A DNA stretch of 64,000 nucleotides from Hemibagrus wyckioides. Its lineage: Eukaryota > Chordata > Actinopteri > Siluriformes > Bagridae. The stretch lies in the NCBI RefSeq assembly GCF_019097595.1, contig NC_080720.1, positions 14,713,352-14,777,351 of the forward strand, read 5' to 3'. Under the pieces are notes generated by a model. The model was not told the DNA's origin. It searched no databases and saw nothing but the letters and a program-made list of their open reading frames with translations. This document shows, piece after piece, positions 37,065 to 48,198 of the stretch (position 1 is the stretch's first letter; the number at the start of each line of letters is the position of its first letter). Position numbers and translations under genes: made by a program.

Positions 37065-37067
<3 letters not shown>

Positions 37068-38303
37068 TATATTGCCAAAAGTATTCGCTCACCTGCCTTG
37101 ACTCGCATATGAACTTAAGTGACATCCCATTCCTAATCCATAGGGTTCAATATGACTTCGGTCCACCCTTTGCAGCTATAACAGCTTCAACTCTTCTGGG
37201 AAGGCTGTCCACAAGGTTTAGGAGTGTGTTTATGGGAATTTTTGACCATTCTTCCAGAAGCGCATTTGTGAGGTCACACACTGATGTTGGATGAGAAGGC
37301 CTGGCTCTCAGTCTCCGCTCTAATTCATCCCAAAGCTGTTCTATCGGGTTGAGGTCAGGACTCTGTGCAGGCCAGTCAAGTTCATCCACACCAGACTCTG
37401 TCATCCATGTCTTTATGGACCTTGCTTTGTGCCCTGGTGCACAGTCATGTTGGAAGAGGAAGGGGCCAGCTCCAAACTGTTCCCACAAAGTTGGGAGCAT
37501 GGAATTGTCCAAAATGTCTTGGTATGCTGAAGCATTCAGAGTTCCTTTCACTGGAACTAAGGGGCCAAGCCCAGCTCCTGAAAAACAACCCCACACCATA
37601 ATCCCCCCTCCACCAAACTTTACACTTGGCACAATGCAGTCAGACAAGTACCGTTCTCCTGGCAACCGCCAAACCCAGACTCGTCCATCAGATTGCCAGA
37701 TGGAGAAGCGCGATTCGTCACTCCAGAGAACGCGTCTCCACTGCTCTAGAGTCCAGTGGCGGCGTGCTTTACACCACTGCATCCGACGCTTTGCATTGCA
37801 CTTGGTGATGTATGGCTTGGATGCAGCTGCTCGGCCATGGAAACCCATTCCATGAAGCTCTCTGCGCACTGTTCTTGAGCTAATCTGAAGGCCACATGAA
37901 GTTTGGAGGTCTGTAGCGATTGACTCTGCAGAAAGTTGGCGACCTCTTCGCACTATGCGCCTCAGCATCCGCTGACCCCGCTCTGTCAGTTTACGTGGCC
38001 TACCACTTCGTGGCTGAGTTGCTGTCGTTCCCAAACACTTCCACGTTCTTATAATACAGCTGACAGTTGACTGTGGAATATTTAGGAGCGAGGAAATTTC
38101 ACGACTGGATTTGTTGCACAGGTGGCATCCTATCACAGCTCCACGCTGGAGCTCCTGAGAGCGACCCATTCTTTCACAAATGTTTGTAAAAACAGTCTGC
38201 ATGCCTAGGTGCTTGATTTTATACACCTGTGGCCATGGAAGTGATTGGAACACCTGATTCTGATTATTTGGATGGGTGAGCGAATACTTTTGGCAATATA
38301 GTG
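37065..38303 (-). mobile_element. Tc1-like DNA transposon, copy 3 (ORF intact)
   Basis: 1239 bp with the same inverted ends as copy 2. Its left end abuts a TA array and its right end is followed by TA. Relative to copy 2 it has a 9-bp in-frame deletion in the N-terminal region and an extra Cys codon, which together account for the length difference. Confidence 0.96.
37147..38169 (-). CDS. Tc1-family transposase, apparently full length
   Basis: 340 residues from [10 protein letters not shown] to GGPKSY, the usual Tc1 transposase length. In order: bipartite helix-turn-helix DNA-binding region ([20 protein letters not shown], then [10 protein letters not shown]), a second HTH ([14 protein letters not shown]), and the catalytic domain with Asp in WSDESRF, Asp in FQHDCAPGH and Glu 35 positions later in [11 protein letters not shown], i.e. 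DD34E. It binds its own inverted ends and does cut-and-paste at TA. Loss of the SEF residues near the N-terminus may reduce activity. I chose the Met before GRSQEL; the frame is open 53 codons further upstream. Confidence 0.9.
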   Translation of the reverse strand: MGRSQELQRGAVIGCHLCNKSSREISSLLNIPQSTVSCIIRTWKCLGTTATQPRSGRPRKLTERGQRMLRRIVRRGRQLSAESIATDLQTSCGLQISSRTVRRELHGMGFHGRAAASKPYITKCNAKRRMQWCKARRHWTLEQWRRVLWSDESRFSIWQSDGRVWVWRLPGERYLSDCIVPSVKFGGGGIMVWGCFSGAGLGPLVPVKGTLNASAYQDILDNSMLPTLWEQFGAGPFLFQHDCAPGHKARSIKTWMTESGVDELDWPAQSPDLNPIEQLWDELERRLRARPSHPTSVCDLTNALLEEWSKIPINTLLNLVDSLPRRVEAVIAAKGGPKSY

Positions 38304-39321
38304 TATATTTGGCGGATAAATCCAGCACATGACCTCTTTAAATAGCGGCTTGTGTGCATCGTTGAGAATATACTGCTTGGCTGTTTTAAGCCTCATGAGA
38401 TGCAAGACAAAAGAAAATACATAGGAGCAATTTAAATGAATGTTTCTGTCCAGTAGAATCATTGTTTACTGCTCCATCCTAATCTCATCATTATTTTTTA
38501 TTTTTCCCCTCAAACGCTGCAACGACTGTTTACGCAACACGCACCTTCTCTATGACTGTACAAAGCATGTGATATGAGGCACCTGCTGTTCAGTTTCTGA
38601 TTGGATGTCTGTTGCTAAGCCTCTAGTCCTAACACTTAAACACCACGTCAGTTCACATTGTACACGTTTGGCAACACAATGCGGGGTTAACACCACAGAA
38701 GTGCTGCTAGAGAGAGGTTTCGTAACCTTATTATACTAAGTTATACTAACCCTGCTTCTAAATTTCTCAGTGTGAAGTGTTCCTCTATCGGGGGTTAAAA
38801 GTGAGGTTTTAAACAGGGTTAAGAGCAGTGTGAAAAGCTCTTATGTTGTTTTTTTTTCTTCTTTACCATGCAGTGTATCATTCTGTAAAAAGACTACAAT
38901 TTTATTCTTAGATTTTAGATCTGTATGCAATATGACACTGAGTTAAAAAAAAAACCAGTATGTAATGTTAAACAGACCATCGGTTTGCACTTCTCCTTGT
39001 CACCAGATTGCTAAGATGAAGGGTACATTTATATCTTTTACCTTAGAAACGTGAATGTAGTGCTCCTTTGCAATTATTTAAGCTACATAATAGGTCTGAG
39101 GACCACATTTGTACCTTTTATTAGCTTAAATTAGAGAGTAAAAGAAGAAAATAGATACGGCAAGGTGTGGAGGGTGCATCCATGAAGCTGCCTGTCCAGC
39201 ACCAACGACTGAGAGATTACTCTGCATGCAGTAAAGTCTTACATGAAATGTGTGTGAAGTAAAGCCTAATGATGAATGTCAGAAGACCACCATTTTATGA
39301 GCGTGTGTGTGTGTGTATCAG

Positions 39322-39423
39322 GTGTGCCAGGTGAGTGCTCAGCAGCCAGTCCAGACAGAGCTCCTGATGCGCTACCATCAGCTGCAGTCGCGCCTGGCTA
39401 CACTCAAGATCGAGAACGAGGAG
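39322..39423 (+). CDS. srgap3: srgap3 exon F (F-BAR extension)
   Basis: 34 codons (about residues 342-375), VCQVSAQQPVQTELLMRYHQ to LKIENEE, between ATCAG and GTGAGC, phase 0 at both ends. It is predicted coiled coil. An internal GTGAGT (CAG|GTGAGT, 9 nt into the exon) resembles a donor, but the reading frame and homology run straight through it. The acceptor polypyrimidine tract is a GT dinucleotide run rather than C/T-rich. Confidence 0.95.
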
Positions 39424-41237
39424 GTGAGCCACGTCTCTGAATCAAACATTTACACAAAATCTGTACCTTTTACCCCATGTCATTAGTCTGCACCATGTAC
39501 AGCTAAAACCCACACTCAGTGTCCTAATTAGTATTTATTAATCGACTAGAGATTTTGATTTGTCCATGTAATTATCTCTAGTCTAATTGGTGTCATGCAC
39601 TGTATGGATCAGTTCAATTAGAGAAAAACATGACGCAGATAAATTGAGCCAGACATCAGCTGACCTTTGAATCAGCACTCAGAAAGGGTACACAGGATAG
39701 ACCCAGGAAATAAATGCCACCTCAATCTCAATCTTGAAGGAAAGGATGCCAGGTCTCTTGGAAATCAAGGCTAAATAAATAGGAAAAGCAAGCTGAGGCA
39801 AGTCGACGCTTCAGATATTTATATTACTTAAACATCGAAGTGTCTTGATAGTATCCGTCTCCATTTTAAGTCCCATCTGTTTGTGTTATATGAATAAGTT
39901 AACAAAGTTAGCTTATTCATTTTTGATGTAGTGGAAAAGATTTTCTCTTCACAGAATCCTGAATAACTTGAGGATGATGGCAGAAACATCCAGGCTGAGG
40001 CTTTCAATTAAGCTGTGCACTTGTTCTTCACTGTAGCATTGCCAGATGGTAACTTTGACCAAGTGTGCTCTATAGAACCCTGTAGATTTACTCAGAAAAG
40101 TTTCTCAGGCTCTGTTGTTTCTGAAGCACTCAGCAACATGCATCACATTGACAACCACACTGATTTAATTTCCATGATTCAATTCGTTGTCTGTGGGAAC
40201 GGGGTGTATTTTTAGCTTTCCCCTTTCTGCTAATAATGTTTTTTTTTTCTTTTCGGCGTGAAAGAGTTGAATTCATGAAAGCGTTTCTATGCGGCTGGGT
40301 AGTGGAAGGCGACATGTCGCGATTTCCTACTAAGCGTTACGCAGATGATAATCGACTCCATAATAGCCCAACCTGCTCATATTGATGACTCCATCCAGCC
40401 CTTATCGCTGTATGTCTCATAACCAGGCCATAATGGACGATTTGTGTCAGGGAGGGAATATGCTACATTAATCTGAGAGCTTCACAATAGAGTCCTGGGG
40501 CAGTTTTACATATCGTCTGTGTTGTAGTCAGACAGCACTCATTTTCAGCCGTTCACATGAGTGATATTTCAGCCTAGGGTCATTTCAGGAGTCTGTCCTC
40601 CAGAGCTAGGCTTATGGTCATGGTGTGGGAATTTTCAGGGTGGATTGAACAAACTGTCAGGGTAACGTTAAAAATGAGAAATGAAAAGACGGCTGGGCGA
40701 GGCCTCAATCATAAACCTTTTAATGCTTACTATATCATTCTTGCTTATATTCTAACATATACAGAGGCTGTGCCTAATAAAAACATAATATACACTACAA
40801 TGTGGCATGGCAAACCTACAACATTTAAATATTCAGTTCAGTTGTATTTGTATAACACTTTAAACAATGAATATTGCCTCAAAGCAGCTTTACAGGAATA
40901 TATCAATTCAGGATGCAAATTATAAATATTATATTTATCCCTAACGAGAAAGCTAGAGGTTATGGTGGCAAGGAAAAACTCTCGGAGATAATATGAGGAA
41001 GAAACCTTGAGAGGAAAGGAAGCCCCTCCTCATCTTGCTGACACCGGAGTGTGATTATAAATCAATCCCCTTTTTATAACTGTGTACTACGTATATGGTA
41101 AGAAAGTGGAAATGTGGACGATATGCCCAGAAAATTTATTCTAGTTATATAGCATCAACTCTTTTTTGATGGAAACTTGAACCTAAAGATTTTTATATGA
41201 TTTTAAAAATGTTTTTTTTTTTTCTTTTCCTTTTCAG
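39424..41237 (+). other. srgap3: srgap3 intron F-G
   Basis: One 14305-type dispersed repeat lies at 40835-41075. 39424-40830 is repeat-poor, and 40220-40560 is relatively CpG-containing and looks like single-copy sequence. Confidence 0.7.
40835..41075 (+). repeat. Dispersed repeat, TATAGCGCTTTTAACA family, diverged
   Basis: TGTATTTGTATAACACTTTA AACAATGAATATTGCCTCAA AGCAGC, then GGCAAGGAAAAACTC and GAGGAAGAAACCTTGAGAGG. Confidence 0.78.
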
Positions 41238-41435
41238 GTACGCAAGACCTTGGATGCGACAATGCAGACACTCCAGGACATGCTGACCGTGGAGGACTTT
41301 GACGTGTCTGATGCCTTCCAGCACAGCCGCTCCACAGAGTCCATTAAATCAGTGGCATCTGAAGGCTACATGAGCAAGCTGAACATTGCAAAGCGGCGCT
41401 CCAACCAGCAGGAAACCGAGCTCTTCTACTTCACA
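41238..41435 (+). CDS. srgap3: srgap3 exon G (F-BAR extension)
   Basis: 66 codons (about residues 376-441), VRKTLDATMQTLQDMLTVED to ETELFYFT, between TTTTCAG and GTGAGT, phase 0 at both ends. It contains the highly conserved family block TVEDFDVSDAFQHSRSTES and the AKRRSNQQETE motif. By family knowledge this belongs to the extended F-BAR (F-BARx) region that packs with the RhoGAP/SH3 unit. Confidence 0.95.
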
Positions 41436-43325
41436 GTGAGTCAGACAGCTGATCTACCTCTAGCTGTGCGTTTGGAGCAGTTTTATTGGTAATACTTTAT
41501 ATCCAGGCTCCCTTCCCATGATTTACTGCATTAATTAACATTAATAATGTGACATTAATAACAGTGAACCTCAGCATTCATAAATCATGAGTAATGTTTC
41601 CAATTGTAAAGTATTGACACTAATTATTTGTTTAAATGTTTATAAGATCACCTGCAGTGAAAAATGTTTATTCAGTCCATGACTAAGACTGCCTTAAATC
41701 CGCACACATTAGTGATTAAATGAAACAATTTAATTATAACATGTTTGCTCATGCTGGTCGATATGGTCTTAGTTTTACTTATTGATGTATAGAATGTTAT
41801 ATACAAAAAGAAATTGTATTTGGAATTGTGTGTTCTGTTTGTAGATGCATAAATTATCGTATAATTCAAATAGGAATGGAAAATGGAAATGCAAGCTCAA
41901 ATGCATTTCCCAGGTCTGATGAGTTATGACCCTGTCATACTGAAATGGCAATAGCAATCACCCCGTTTGCTATTTCACTTCCTCTGCATCATATATGGAG
42001 CCACATGTGAATGGCCAGTCACTTTGCGTTTCTGATGCTTTGCATGGAAACCTGTCAATCAGTGTTGGGGGTGGGGTTTACTATGGGGTGTGTTGGTATT
42101 TGGAAGTGACGTCTATAGACGTCAAAATACTTCCATAATATTGCATTATTTTAGTGTTTCACATGCTGCTGCAGAAAAAAATCCCTCAGTGTCCTGAGCA
42201 CCAGTCATTCTGAAAGGCTTCCTCATGCCTCTGATCTTTCAGCACAGACATTTAAACAGCAAGGGACAGTGTTGGACAAAGGCAAACTCAGAGTCTGGCA
42301 TCAGATATTATACTAATGTGTTTTTGTGACTAGCATTTTGCAGATGGAGTTCAGTATATAGCAGAGTTCTCAGACATTGTACAGCTGTTTAATTGTATAA
42401 TATCTTTCATTAGATGCCATCAGCATAGATTTATTTTATAACCTAATACAACTGTTCAAATATTCTGCTAGGGGGATACGGTGGCTTGGTGGTTAGCACA
42501 TTTGCCTCACACTTCCAGGGTTGGGGGGTTTATTTTCACCCCTGCCGTGTGTGTGTAGTTTGCACGTTCTCCTGTGTCTCCTGGTTTCCTTCGGTTATTC
42601 TAGTTTCCTCTCAAAGACGTGTTTTTTGTGTGTTCGGCAAATTATCCGTAGTGTGAGAGTGTGTGTGCCTTGTAAAAGACTGCCATCCTGTCCAGACTGT
42701 ACCCTGTCTTGTGCCCCGTGTCTCCTGGGATAAATTCCAAGTTCCCCGTGACCCAGTAGGATAAGCGAGAATAGATGTAAATATTCTGCTAATTATTTAT
42801 ATGTATATTTTAGCTACTTATTTCAAAGTATATGTTCAAGAATATATACTAGAATACTATACTAAACTATAAATACTCAGTAGTTTGAGATTATTGGGAT
42901 TAGATTCCACATCTGTAACAAAAATAAATAAATCATGGACTTTCCAGCAATGCTTCCACGAACCCCTGGGCTTTCTCTGACTTTGGGACCACGGGTATAT
43001 AGCATACATTCTAAAAAGTATTTTTCATTTACTATGTAAGATATCACTTTGTAATCTAATCACAGAAGACTGAACCCATGCACTGATAATGAAAGTCTAC
43101 AGCCTTGCGTATTCATATCATAAATGAAATCATAAAACTCTCAGGACGAGTCTCTGTGACTAAACAAAAGCGGAAATTAAACCTCATAGAAAACAGATCG
43201 GAATTTTCCCATGCAAAATAGAAAACGATGTTTGATCCGCCGCCGTTGCGAGAAGTTCTATCCTTTTGTGTCGCTGTCAGCTTGTGTTATAATCACCAGC
43301 TCCCTAACATTATCTATGTTTGCAG
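41436..43325 (+). other. srgap3: srgap3 intron G-H
   Basis: It holds one tRNA-derived SINE at 42468-42775. Nothing is recognised in 41436-42460 or 42780-43325. Confidence 0.7.
42468..42775 (+). mobile_element. tRNA-derived SINE (GCACATTTGCCTCA family)
   Basis: It starts GGATACGGTGGCTTGGTGGT TAGCACATTTGCC (Pol III A box TGGCTTGGTGG). The body includes GTTTGCACGTTCTCC and TGTCCAGACTGTACCCTGTC, ending GTAGGATAAGCGAGAATAGA. The most complete copy of this family in the window. Confidence 0.82.
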
Positions 43326-43410
43326 AAATTTAAAGAGTACCTGAACGGAAGCAACCTCATCATTAAACTGCAGGCCAAGCACGACCTCCTGAAGCAGACG
43401 CTGGGGGAAG
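43326..43410 (+). CDS. srgap3: srgap3 exon H (end of F-BAR extension)
   Basis: 85 nt: 28 codons plus one base, KFKEYLNGSNLIIKLQAKHD to KQTLGE with a split Gly. It lies between TTTGCAG and GTGAGT (about residues 442-469). QAKHDLLKQTLGE is a srGAP signature. From here on, exons are no longer phase 0/0, which marks the shift from F-BAR to linker. Confidence 0.95.
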
Positions 43411-46069
43411 GTGAGTGCTTGCATAACCAGCATTAAATGCCAAGTGTCAGACCTTGTGCGAAGGTCTCTCATTGTGACTTTGGTCACTGCAGGATAACGT
43501 CAAATTAAGGCCGCGGCGTTCCAAGAGAGCCAGAGCTTTAATGAAGAGTGTCGTTAAATGACTTCCTCTAACGCCTGGTCTTTAAAGAGCATTTGTTGTA
43601 GAAACAGGTGATTAAAAGCAGATGGTAATGTGGCTTTTCTCCCGGTCCTAATTCTAAACTGCTTGTTATATTAATGCGGTAGTTGGGAAGGGGTTGATAC
43701 GGTGAGTAATACGGTGTAAGTGCTAATCACATTAACAAAACCAAAAATGTGACAGCAAATCAAATACAATAAAACCTGAGACAGCAATTTCAGAAACACA
43801 ACAGTGTTAAATCAAAACAGTAAGGAAAGGTCCTTATTGAGCTGGACAAGCTTGATGCTGATTGGACGGTTGAATTTTTTTTAGTCTTTTATGTATTTAG
43901 CCTACCAAAAAGGATTTGCTGCAAAGTTACTCATGTTACTTTCTTCTAAATAATCTGGCTTCCATTGGTTCTGGATAATTTACTAAAATATATAAAACAT
44001 ATAGTATCTATAAAACAGATCAAATATGAAGAATAATAAATTGTCAAAATACACATTTCTAACATATTTGTATGTAATCTTTAACATTTGTTTTCCTGTT
44101 TATTGTTGGACATAGTTTTCAACATTTATTTACCTTATTTATATAAAAAATTATTTGTTACAATTATTTTTTACAATTTTTTAGTATCATCCAAACATTT
44201 TTTTTGTTTAAATGCAACACTATATATTTGGTAACACTTTGTGTATTATAGAAATGCCTTCAAGAATTTGCCCAACATTTATATTCACATTAATGCTGTG
44301 ACAGCATATTTTAAAATAACATCATATTAAATGCCCTTGGCACAAATAAAAGCATCAGGACATTTATTTATGGTTACATTTTCTCCTACTGTGATGTCCT
44401 CCAGCTGTCCAGAGCATGGTGCACACTATAGCCAATCAATTGTTGTTTGGTTTTGAATTTGCTATTAATGTTGTTATTAATATATTGGTTTGTTACTGTA
44501 TTTTGCACTTGCAGGCCACCGTAGCAAATAAAGTAGGTGCTCTTTTTCCATTCTCCGTAGAGAGAAAGCCTCATCCTGATATTTTGGCAGCTCTATTATG
44601 GGCAGTTTGCACCCAATCAATCAGCATGAGCGTTTGGGCAGCTGCTGGTGGGCTGTGTCTTAATCTAATGGCGGTGCGTTGTGCGAGTACCCAGCTGAGA
44701 CCTGCTATGCGTATGGATGTTCACTGACAACTATACCCCCCTGCTACCGAGCAGCCCCGGCACTCAATTACGCCAAATCACACCAGACAGGGAGGGCTAG
44801 ACGTCTGGGTCCTTTTTTGGCCACAAGCTAAACGTGTGTGTGTGTATGTGTGTGTGTGTGTGAGACATATGGTGGCTGCAGGTACAACCCCTGTTTTTAA
44901 TTATTCACCTAATTGATGCTAGGCACATTAGATGATCTAGCTTACTAGGTGCGCTCAGCTGTAGTGATGTCCTCACGGCTGATGAGATACTCACCAGCTG
45001 GTGTCACCACCATGTCTACAGACATGGCCAAACGTCTAAAAGCTAATTTGGATACGCTCCAGCGATCTGAAAAACGGATTGATGTTTTCAGTCGGCCTCC
45101 TTCTCAAACAGCAACTGCTGAATCATTTTTTTCCTTCTTAGCTAGCTGCTGAAAAAACAAAGCTTTCTCTGAGCAAAAACCTTCAATGACATTCATGGCG
45201 GATATGCAGATTTTCAGAAGTCGAATTATTTGGAGTAAAATTATCTAAGTAGGTGTCATGGAGCTTTCATGGATACGGAATTACATAAAGAGAACATTAA
45301 GTGGTGAACAGAGCTGGACACTTTATAATGGGTGTATTAATGTGGTGCTCCAGCCAAGCTATTTCTCTGGCAAATAACTGACAGGAAATGCTCTCTGTCT
45401 TCACATGAATGCGTTTTAGCACTCAGAGGAAAAAAACAGTTTTTTTCTTTCTATATTTGGCATAAGATAAAAGAGACATTGATACTTTCCATTTTAATCG
45501 ATTTCATACACGGCAATGCTGATGATTCATTGATAAAAATAGATCAGATTTATTCAAAGCAATTGTTCAACTCTTGTTTATTTGAAAACTTTGATTCGTT
45601 TATAGCTAGTCCTTTGTGTGCCACAGTTTAGTTAAAGGGAAACACCCTTGTTTCCCATTTGCATAATTTTTTCCAGCGATAGCAGCTGGGAGCGTACGTG
45701 ATAGACGCACTGCATGTCTGTCTATCAGCTTCCCTAAAGTCTTTCACATTACTATGTTTCAGGCAAATAATTTAATGAGCTGTCACACGCAAACGCCACA
45801 TAATTGACCACATACATACACACGCGCATGCAGACGTTCCCGTTTCTCACCCCGGCGAGCCGTCTAGCACCCCACAGGGATCCGCTAAGGCTTCTACAGC
45901 GACCACAGCACTCCTTTGTCTGAATATCAGGGTTCATCCATTCATCCTTCTCTCAATAGACTGGCTCAGTTTCACTAAAGCCCCACATCCAATCCATCAA
46001 AACTCTACAGCTCACAGCACCAGATCTCTATAATAGTTCTGATCTCTTTTTTCTTTCCCTCTTTTGCAG
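43411..46069 (+). other. srgap3: srgap3 intron H-I
   Basis: Apart from a GT microsatellite near 44833 I see no mobile element. 44400-45150 and 45640-45960 look single-copy, with short open frames that have no recognisable protein features. Confidence 0.65.
44833..44863 (+). repeat. GT microsatellite
   Basis: A GT run with one AT interruption. Confidence 0.93.
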
Positions 46070-46097
46070 GAGAAAGGGCTGAGTGTGGAACGACAAG
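46070..46097 (+). CDS. srgap3: srgap3 exon I (28-nt microexon, linker)
   Basis: A 28-nt exon between TTTTGCAG and GTAAAA. Joined to exon H's last base it reads GERAECGTT plus a split Arg codon. It matches my recollection of the srGAP3 linker exactly. It is too short for ORF tools; I placed it by splice sites, phase and linker similarity. It starts the flexible F-BAR to RhoGAP linker. Skipping it alone would shift the frame. Confidence 0.9.
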
Positions 46098-48095
46098 GTA
46101 AAACTTTTGGGAAAATGATTCTTTCTAGCATTTTTCCTGGTTGAAGTGACACGTCATGTGATTGTGCAGAAATTAAAGCTTTAAACACTAAATAATCCAG
46201 TAATACCTGCTAAAATGATTATTCCAATTTTGCCGATACTCCCCTCCTGGTTTAGCTTGCACTGAGCTGTGAAATAATGACATCACCACTGTTTAATGTC
46301 TAAACTAAACACAGTGCATTATTCACTGCTAGATGATAAAAGATTGTTAAAATAGAAGTATAATCATGACCATAATATAATATTTACAACTTTTATACAG
46401 AGTCTCCATCAATGAATAATTGATAATTATAAGTATTATTAGTATTACTATTCATTTTCTATCTTGCTCCCAGAAGCACTGGGAGACATAATGAGAGTTA
46501 ATGAGAATGTTATAATTAAAATTTCCCCATTATCACTTTATGTGTAAATATCCAGTGCCTGTTATTTGTGCACATGTTTCAAAATACACAATTCAAAAAA
46601 TAATGTTTGTTTTTTTTAATTATTATTATTATTAAAATAAATCTTAGCCAGTTTGCATCCTCTTCCATCAGCTTGAACAATCCTGAATAAGTCAGAGACA
46701 ATGAAAGAATTAGAAGGAAAGGCAAATATTTATTTTCTTGGCCCTCAACTGCACAGCAGTCGAAGAGGACTTGTCCCTGAGCTGTCATTGGCAGGTTAAA
46801 TACCGTCTCTCTGAGAAGGGTTAAGAAAGCCGTACCAGTCCGCTGGCAAGCAGATGTCAACCACCATCTGTGCATGTGCTCATGAAAACCTGCTCGAACT
46901 GCTGAGCAAAGTGCTATGGCACATACCACAGCTCCGGCGCCACAAGTTTACTGTTCGTCAGCTGTGACCTCGGCCCATTAACCAAGTTTACATTGAGGAA
47001 TGTCTTCTGTTTATAGGTTTACAGCTAGGAATCTTTTAAATGGGTTTAACAGCAGCATTACGTGGGTCATTCCTTTCATGTGCTGCTACTGCGCTTCTTC
47101 TAACACATTATTGTGTGTGTAGTGACGGCGTACACATTGGTGATTGATCCTCATACACTTTAAAAATGAGTGTAATCGTTAATAAGGTGAAGTTTTCTGA
47201 CATTTTAGAAGTCTGCAGAGTCAGAGGTAAAACTGTAACTTTAAGTTTTGTCTGCAGAATAGATGATTTAGTAGCACTTTCAGTTTCTTTGTAATATAAG
47301 AAGCTGGGGGTGGTTTTCTTGGTAATATGAGGGTTTTTTTGGCTTATGAGCTACTGTAAAAAAAACGGAAGATGCTTGTGGAAGAACAAGTGATAACATG
47401 AAATAGCTTTTTTTCTAGAATATTCTACATTAAATTAATTAATCAAAGCATAAGTAATAAAACTAGTATTAGATATCAGTCATTAACAATGTCTTAGCTA
47501 TTAATAGCCAAAAAGTAACCAGACTGATTTGGTAAATTAAGCATTTTGGCATTTGCAGGAATAAATACAGTCTAAAACTCTATGTTGTAGTTAATAAGTT
47601 TTTCTCAGGAAGAAACAAGTAGAAGGAATGAGCCAACGTTGAGAAGTAACTCCAGAAGTAAACAGAAACACCAGCATGTGTAGTTTTTTTTTTCCTGGTG
47701 TTTACAGCTAAGCGCAGCTCAGTGTGATGTTGTATCAGATTGTCTGTGCTGTCACAACACTAGAAAGCAATTGAGTCTTCATAGCACAGTGTGTGTTGCT
47801 GTACGAGGCTGCTATAAAAGCCACTTAACTTGCGGAACACAAACCTTCTTTACGGTTGGTATGAGGCTAATTAGGGGTCATTAATAAGATCATAATTATT
47901 TTTCATTAAGGTGAAACAAAGCAACACTGTCATTTATTTAAACATCTCATTAGCTACTTAAACATTTCCTTTTCGTAGATTTGAGGTTTCGACTTTAGAC
48001 TGCACGGTGTAACGTCATTGCGTTTGGTGTTGTGTGTGTGTGTGTATGTGTGTGCGTGTGTTTTTGTTTCTCTTTTGCCGTATCCATTTTTCCAG
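46098..48095 (+). other. srgap3: srgap3 intron I-J
   Basis: No recognised repeat except the GT run at 48030-48064 just before exon J. A 116-codon minus-strand open frame at 46579-46929 has no recognisable features. Confidence 0.65.
48030..48064 (+). repeat. GT microsatellite upstream of exon J
   Basis: A GT run ~30-65 bases before exon J, followed by a conventional T-rich tract and TTCCAG. Confidence 0.93.
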
Positions 48096-48198
48096 ACCCC
48101 CTACCCTACCCCCGAAACCACAGAAACTCCGGAAACCCCGGCCACGCTCCGTCTATAATCATAAGCTGTTTAACGGAAATATGGAGACCTTCATTAAG
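48096..48198 (+). CDS. srgap3: srgap3 exon J (proline/basic linker)
   Basis: 103 nt between TTCCAG and GTACCA. After completing the split Arg, it encodes 34 codons from PPTLPPKPQKLRKPRPRSVY to NGNMETFIK (about 480-513). PPTLPPKP has PxxP character and could bind SH3 domains (inference). KLRKPRPR is strongly basic. Its similarity to human PPCLPPKPQK...KLFNG is a main reason for choosing srGAP3 over srGAP2, whose linker is shorter. The final residues begin the RhoGAP domain. The donor GTACCA is weaker than those of other exons. Confidence 0.93.

Larger units (their letters stand above)
35845..39321 (+). other. srgap3: srgap3 intron E-F
   Basis: It contains ATATAC repeats, a minus-strand SINE, a TA array and Tc1 copy 3 with its intact transposase. 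36100-36470 and 38310-39300 show nothing recognised. Confidence 0.7.

Noticed and set aside
39331..39336. Alternative donor CAG|GTGAGT inside exon F
   Set aside because: The homologous protein continues through it and the exon end GAG|GTGAGC is in frame; usage of the internal site is possible but unsupported.
42468..42560. Possible tRNA gene (A and B box-like sequences)
   Set aside because: The tRNA-like head belongs to a SINE; no cloverleaf with an intact anticodon arm is apparent.
44416..45152. Two open frames of 103 and 67 codons in intron H-I
   Set aside because: No recognisable domain, no splice context, and ordinary length for chance frames.
46579..46929. 116-codon minus-strand open frame
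   Set aside because: Composition and ending (Ile run from an ATT repeat) indicate chance; no motif or neighbouring splice structure.
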